Positions 7,045-8,415 of a stretch of 8,415 nucleotides of DNA are shown piece after piece (within the stretch, counting starts at the first letter, position 1; the number at the start of each line of letters is the position of its first letter). The translations under genes and the position numbers were made by a program. The stretch covers positions 1 through 8,415 of the forward strand of contig QQUD01000050.1 in the NCBI GenBank assembly GCA_008501785.1. The letters run 5' to 3'. Source of the DNA: Chloroflexota bacterium (lineage in GTDB: Bacteria > Chloroflexota > Anaerolineae > Promineifilales > Promineifilaceae). The notes under the pieces were generated by a model. That model had not been told where the DNA came from, did not search any database, and saw only the letters and a program-made list of their open reading frames with translations.

Positions 7045-7049
7045 TTGGA
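7045..7049 (+). promoter_or_regulatory. Shine-Dalgarno deciding the start of the secreted-protein gene
   Basis: GGAGA lies 8 bases before ATG 7058. It supports that start over the longer open frame beginning at 6884. Confidence 0.7.
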
Positions 7050-7057
7050 GAGAAACA

Positions 7058-7888
7058 ATGAAAACTCGCCATATCATTGTTAGCACAATTTTTCTTGCAC
7101 TCATTTTTGCATTTTTTGTAGGCCAGGCTTTTGGTAGCGAAACGGCCGTTGTCACCCCAGGTTACGAACCCCATGAAGCAGACTTGTTTGGGGTACGTTT
7201 CCGCTCCTTCGCCAACACAGGTGGTGGCGAGGTGTACACAGGGTTAGCAAATTTTGGGGGCGGGCCAAACCGCGCTGAAGCTGATTTGAATTGGACAGAA
7301 GAAAATATTGTCACATTTACATTTGATGCCGCAGCAGATAAGCTGATTGCTTCCGTAACGAACGAACTTGGCACAACAACAATTGAATATACAGAGTTGA
7401 CGGCAGCGCTGGAAAAAAAAGGTAGTACTTACACAATAGATGATCTGAATATCATGCAAATCACATTAGCCAATCGTGATCAAAACAGTTTGGCTATTTT
7501 CAGCGATGTAGAAATCAATGGACAATCAGTCGGAACATTTTCAGAGGCAGGCTGGAACGATTGGATGGTAACCGGGGTTGATTTTAGCCAGGGATTTACG
7601 GTAACGGGTAAGATTCAACTTGCGGGAGCCTTTAGTAACAGCCAAGAAAAAAGCAAAGTGGAAATCAAGGTAGGTTATTCTGCTTCTGTTGTACCAACGA
7701 CGACCAACACACCAGAGCCAACGACGACTAACACACCAGAACCAACAGCAACCAACACACCAGAACCAATTGTTACCATCATACCCGGCCCCGCAATTAC
7801 AGTCACGCCACAGCCGACTCGCATTCCAGCAGATTCAACAGAATCTAATTCCTTTCAACTATTTCTCCCCTTCATTATAAAAAACTGA
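7058..7888 (+). CDS. Secreted beta-rich protein with Thr-Pro-Glu linker and hydrophobic C-terminal tail
   Basis: The 276-residue product starts with a signal peptide: MKTRH, a hydrophobic core at about 6-22, and a likely cleavage after Ala-Phe-Gly26. Residues about 27-208 form a Thr/Asn/Gly-rich, probably all-beta domain ending in KVEIKVGY. Its layout (NWTEENIVTFTFD, then DLNIMQITLANRD, then GKIQLAG and the KVG end) resembles 'choice-of-anchor' surface domains, perhaps the W type; that match is from memory and unverified. A linker follows, with three eight-residue PTTTNTPE-like repeats at 213-236, then more Pro/Thr, and a terminal FQLFLPFIIKN. Such TP linkers with an 'LPFIIKN'-type end are characteristic of exported Chloroflexota proteins and may act in surface sorting. 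No catalytic motif is seen. Function unknown; export is well supported. It is followed by a LacI-type gene on the same strand. Confidence 0.85.
   Translation: MKTRHIIVSTIFLALIFAFFVGQAFGSETAVVTPGYEPHEADLFGVRFRSFANTGGGEVYTGLANFGGGPNRAEADLNWTEENIVTFTFDAAADKLIASVTNELGTTTIEYTELTAALEKKGSTYTIDDLNIMQITLANRDQNSLAIFSDVEINGQSVGTFSEAGWNDWMVTGVDFSQGFTVTGKIQLAGAFSNSQEKSKVEIKVGYSASVVPTTTNTPEPTTTNTPEPTATNTPEPIVTIIPGPAITVTPQPTRIPADSTESNSFQLFLPFIIKN
7694..7765 (+). repeat. 24-bp coding repeat, three copies (TNTPEPTT linker)
   Basis: Units 7694-7717, 7718-7741 and 7742-7765 each begin CCAACG or CCAACA and end in ACACCAGAG or ACACCAGAA, encoding P-T-T/A-T-N-T-P-E. They lie in frame in the linker of the secreted protein. 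Units 1 and 2 differ at only two positions, pointing to recent duplication. Confidence 0.9.
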
Positions 7889-7899
7889 AATCTGTAAAA

Positions 7900-7924
7900 G
7901 GGAGTCAGAATCTAACTGGCTCCT
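7900..7924 (+). terminator. Possible weak terminator after the secreted-protein gene
   Basis: An 8-pair stem, GGAGTCAG (7901-7908) with CTGGCTCC (7916-7923), contains one T/G wobble and a 7-base loop; G7900/T7924 may add a wobble pair. It starts 12 bases after the stop codon. No continuous T-run follows, only TTGTTTG at 7931-7937, so termination strength is uncertain. Confidence 0.5.
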
Positions 7925-7934
7925 CAAGAATTGT

Positions 7935-7962
7935 TTGACAGGGCATATAACTTTCGTATAAA
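7935..7962 (+). promoter_or_regulatory. Sigma-70-type promoter of the LacI-family gene
   Basis: A perfect TTGACA (7935-7940) and TATAAA (7957-7962) are 16 bp apart. Transcription should begin about 7968-7971, inside the operator-like palindrome and about 25 bases before the start codon. Confidence 0.8.
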
Positions 7963-7967
7963 CTCTC

Positions 7968-7981
7968 CGTGAACGCTCACG
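7968..7981. promoter_or_regulatory. LacI-family operator-like palindrome at the predicted transcription start
   Basis: CGTGAACGCTCACG is a near-perfect palindrome centred on CG, with one asymmetric pair. Its core GTGAACGCTCAC differs by a single base from the symmetric lac operator core GTGAGCGCTCAC. It begins 6 bases after the -10 box, a placement that blocks transcription, so autorepression by the adjacent LacI-family protein is likely. Confidence 0.75.
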
Positions 7982-7994
7982 AGGGGTATAAAGG

Positions 7995-8415
7995 ATGAAG
8001 AAAAGGATCACAATTGAGGATGTTGCAAAAAAAGCTGGTGTCTCACGTCAAACCGTGTCGCGTGCCATTAATAACAAAGGCGAAATAAGTCCAACCACAA
8101 AAGAAAAAGTGATGGAAGCGATAGAGCAGCTTGGCTACCGTCCTAATCGATTGGCACAAGGTATGGTAACGCAGCGTACGCGAACCGTTGGCCTGCTGTT
8201 AGCTGATATTACCAATCCTTACTTTGCTGAAGTCTCCCGCAGTGTGCAAGATGTGGCTCAAGCACACGATTACAATGTTTTCCTCTGTAACACGGATGAA
8301 ATTGCAGAGGCAGAAATCCGTAATCTAAACTCACTCGCTGCTCAAGGGGTAGATGGCATCATTACGCTTGCTACCCATATGGATCAAGCAGCCGTCACCA
8401 CATTTTTAGACGAAT
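7995..8415 (+). CDS. LacI-family transcriptional repressor (N-terminal part, cut by window edge)
   Basis: The 140 codons visible start at ATG 7995, with GAGGGG at 7981-7986 as ribosome binding site (8-base spacing). Residues 1-60 are a LacI-type DNA-binding domain: ITIEDVAKKAGVSRQTVSRAINN helix-turn-helix, then GYRPNRLAQGM as the hinge helix. The ligand domain begins with RTVGLLLADITNPYFAEV, typical of the periplasmic-binding-protein fold that senses sugars or related small molecules. Aligned with E. coli LacI, recognition residues Gln18 and Arg22 are kept (Gln19 and Arg23 here), while Tyr17 is Arg18. This fits the lac-like palindrome over its own promoter. The inducer cannot be told from this part. 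The target is probably itself plus sugar-use genes beyond the window. Confidence 0.95.
   Translation, partial: MKKRITIEDVAKKAGVSRQTVSRAINNKGEISPTTKEKVMEAIEQLGYRPNRLAQGMVTQRTRTVGLLLADITNPYFAEVSRSVQDVAQAHDYNVFLCNTDEIAEAEIRNLNSLAAQGVDGIITLATHMDQAAVTTFLDE

Larger units (their letters stand above)
6690..7057. other. Divergent intergenic region between glsA and the secreted-protein gene
   Basis: No convincing gene is present in this 368-base stretch. It holds the candidate glsA promoter at its left end, and near 6799-6821 two CTGTAA direct repeats 12 bases apart plus GTAAC (6801-6805)/GTTAC (6817-6821). It also contains TACTT-AA-AAGTA (6829-6840) and a weak plus-strand promoter candidate, TTGGCA (6844-6849) with TATCAT (6869-6874) at a long 19-bp spacing. 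The 14-bp palindrome at 7011-7024 lies near its right end. A plus-strand frame is open from 6884 in phase with the downstream gene, but it has no ribosome binding site and precedes a clear signal peptide. Confidence 0.6.

Noticed and set aside
6884..7057. Longer N-terminus for the secreted protein, starting at 6884
   Set aside because: The extension is Arg/His-rich with no ribosome binding site; the 7058 start has GGAGA and begins a typical signal peptide.
7694..7765. Possible CRISPR-like repeat array
   Set aside because: The 24-bp units have no spacers and are in-frame coding repeats of a Thr-Pro-Glu linker.

Overview
The window looks like a chromosomal segment of an uncultured or little-studied bacterium, most likely a member of the Chloroflexota (Anaerolineae-like). 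This is an inference from style. One secreted protein has a Thr-Pro-Glu linker followed by a C-terminal 'LFLPFIIKN' tail, a pattern familiar from that phylum. There are many short dispersed repeats and a strongly over-used palindrome, ACGGCCGT/AACGGCCGTT. No marker gene fixes the taxonomy. I found no rRNA, tRNA, CRISPR array or transposase.

Layout: (1) 1-736, minus strand, the N-terminal part of an FAD-dependent oxidoreductase of the phytoene-dehydrogenase-related type, cut by the window edge. (2) 737-1205, a divergent intergenic region. It holds two adjacent GGATT/AATCC hairpins in the oxidoreductase leader, then a sigma-70-like promoter and a complete SAM-I (S-box) riboswitch with antiterminator and terminator reading toward metH. 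(3) 1206-4910, plus strand, full-length cobalamin-dependent methionine synthase MetH. (4) 4911-5060, a convergent spacer with a 15-bp perfect inverted repeat. (5) 5061-5733, minus strand, a Phd/YefM-type antitoxin and a VapC-like PIN toxin with overlapping reading frames. Their promoter contains twin TTAGCTAA palindromes and appears to give a leaderless mRNA. (6) 5775-6689, minus strand, glutaminase GlsA. (7) 6690-7057, a divergent intergenic region. (8) 7058-7888, plus strand, a secreted beta-rich protein with a TP-rich linker. (9) 7995-8415, plus strand, the start of a LacI-family repressor, with a lac-like operator at its own predicted transcription start.

The clearest functional unit is the riboswitch plus metH. 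SAM, the end product of the methionine pathway, would stabilise the aptamer, release the terminator and shut off methionine synthesis. The toxin-antitoxin pair and the LacI gene each carry palindromes placed as autoregulatory operators would be. The other genes show no obvious shared pathway.

The most unusual feature is a layer of short repeats. Heptamer arrays extend helix P3 of the riboswitch. A different heptamer array and an octamer array lie inside metH, in places that align with variable linkers. A HIP1-like palindrome recurs across coding and non-coding DNA. I did not find a convincing undescribed multi-gene system.
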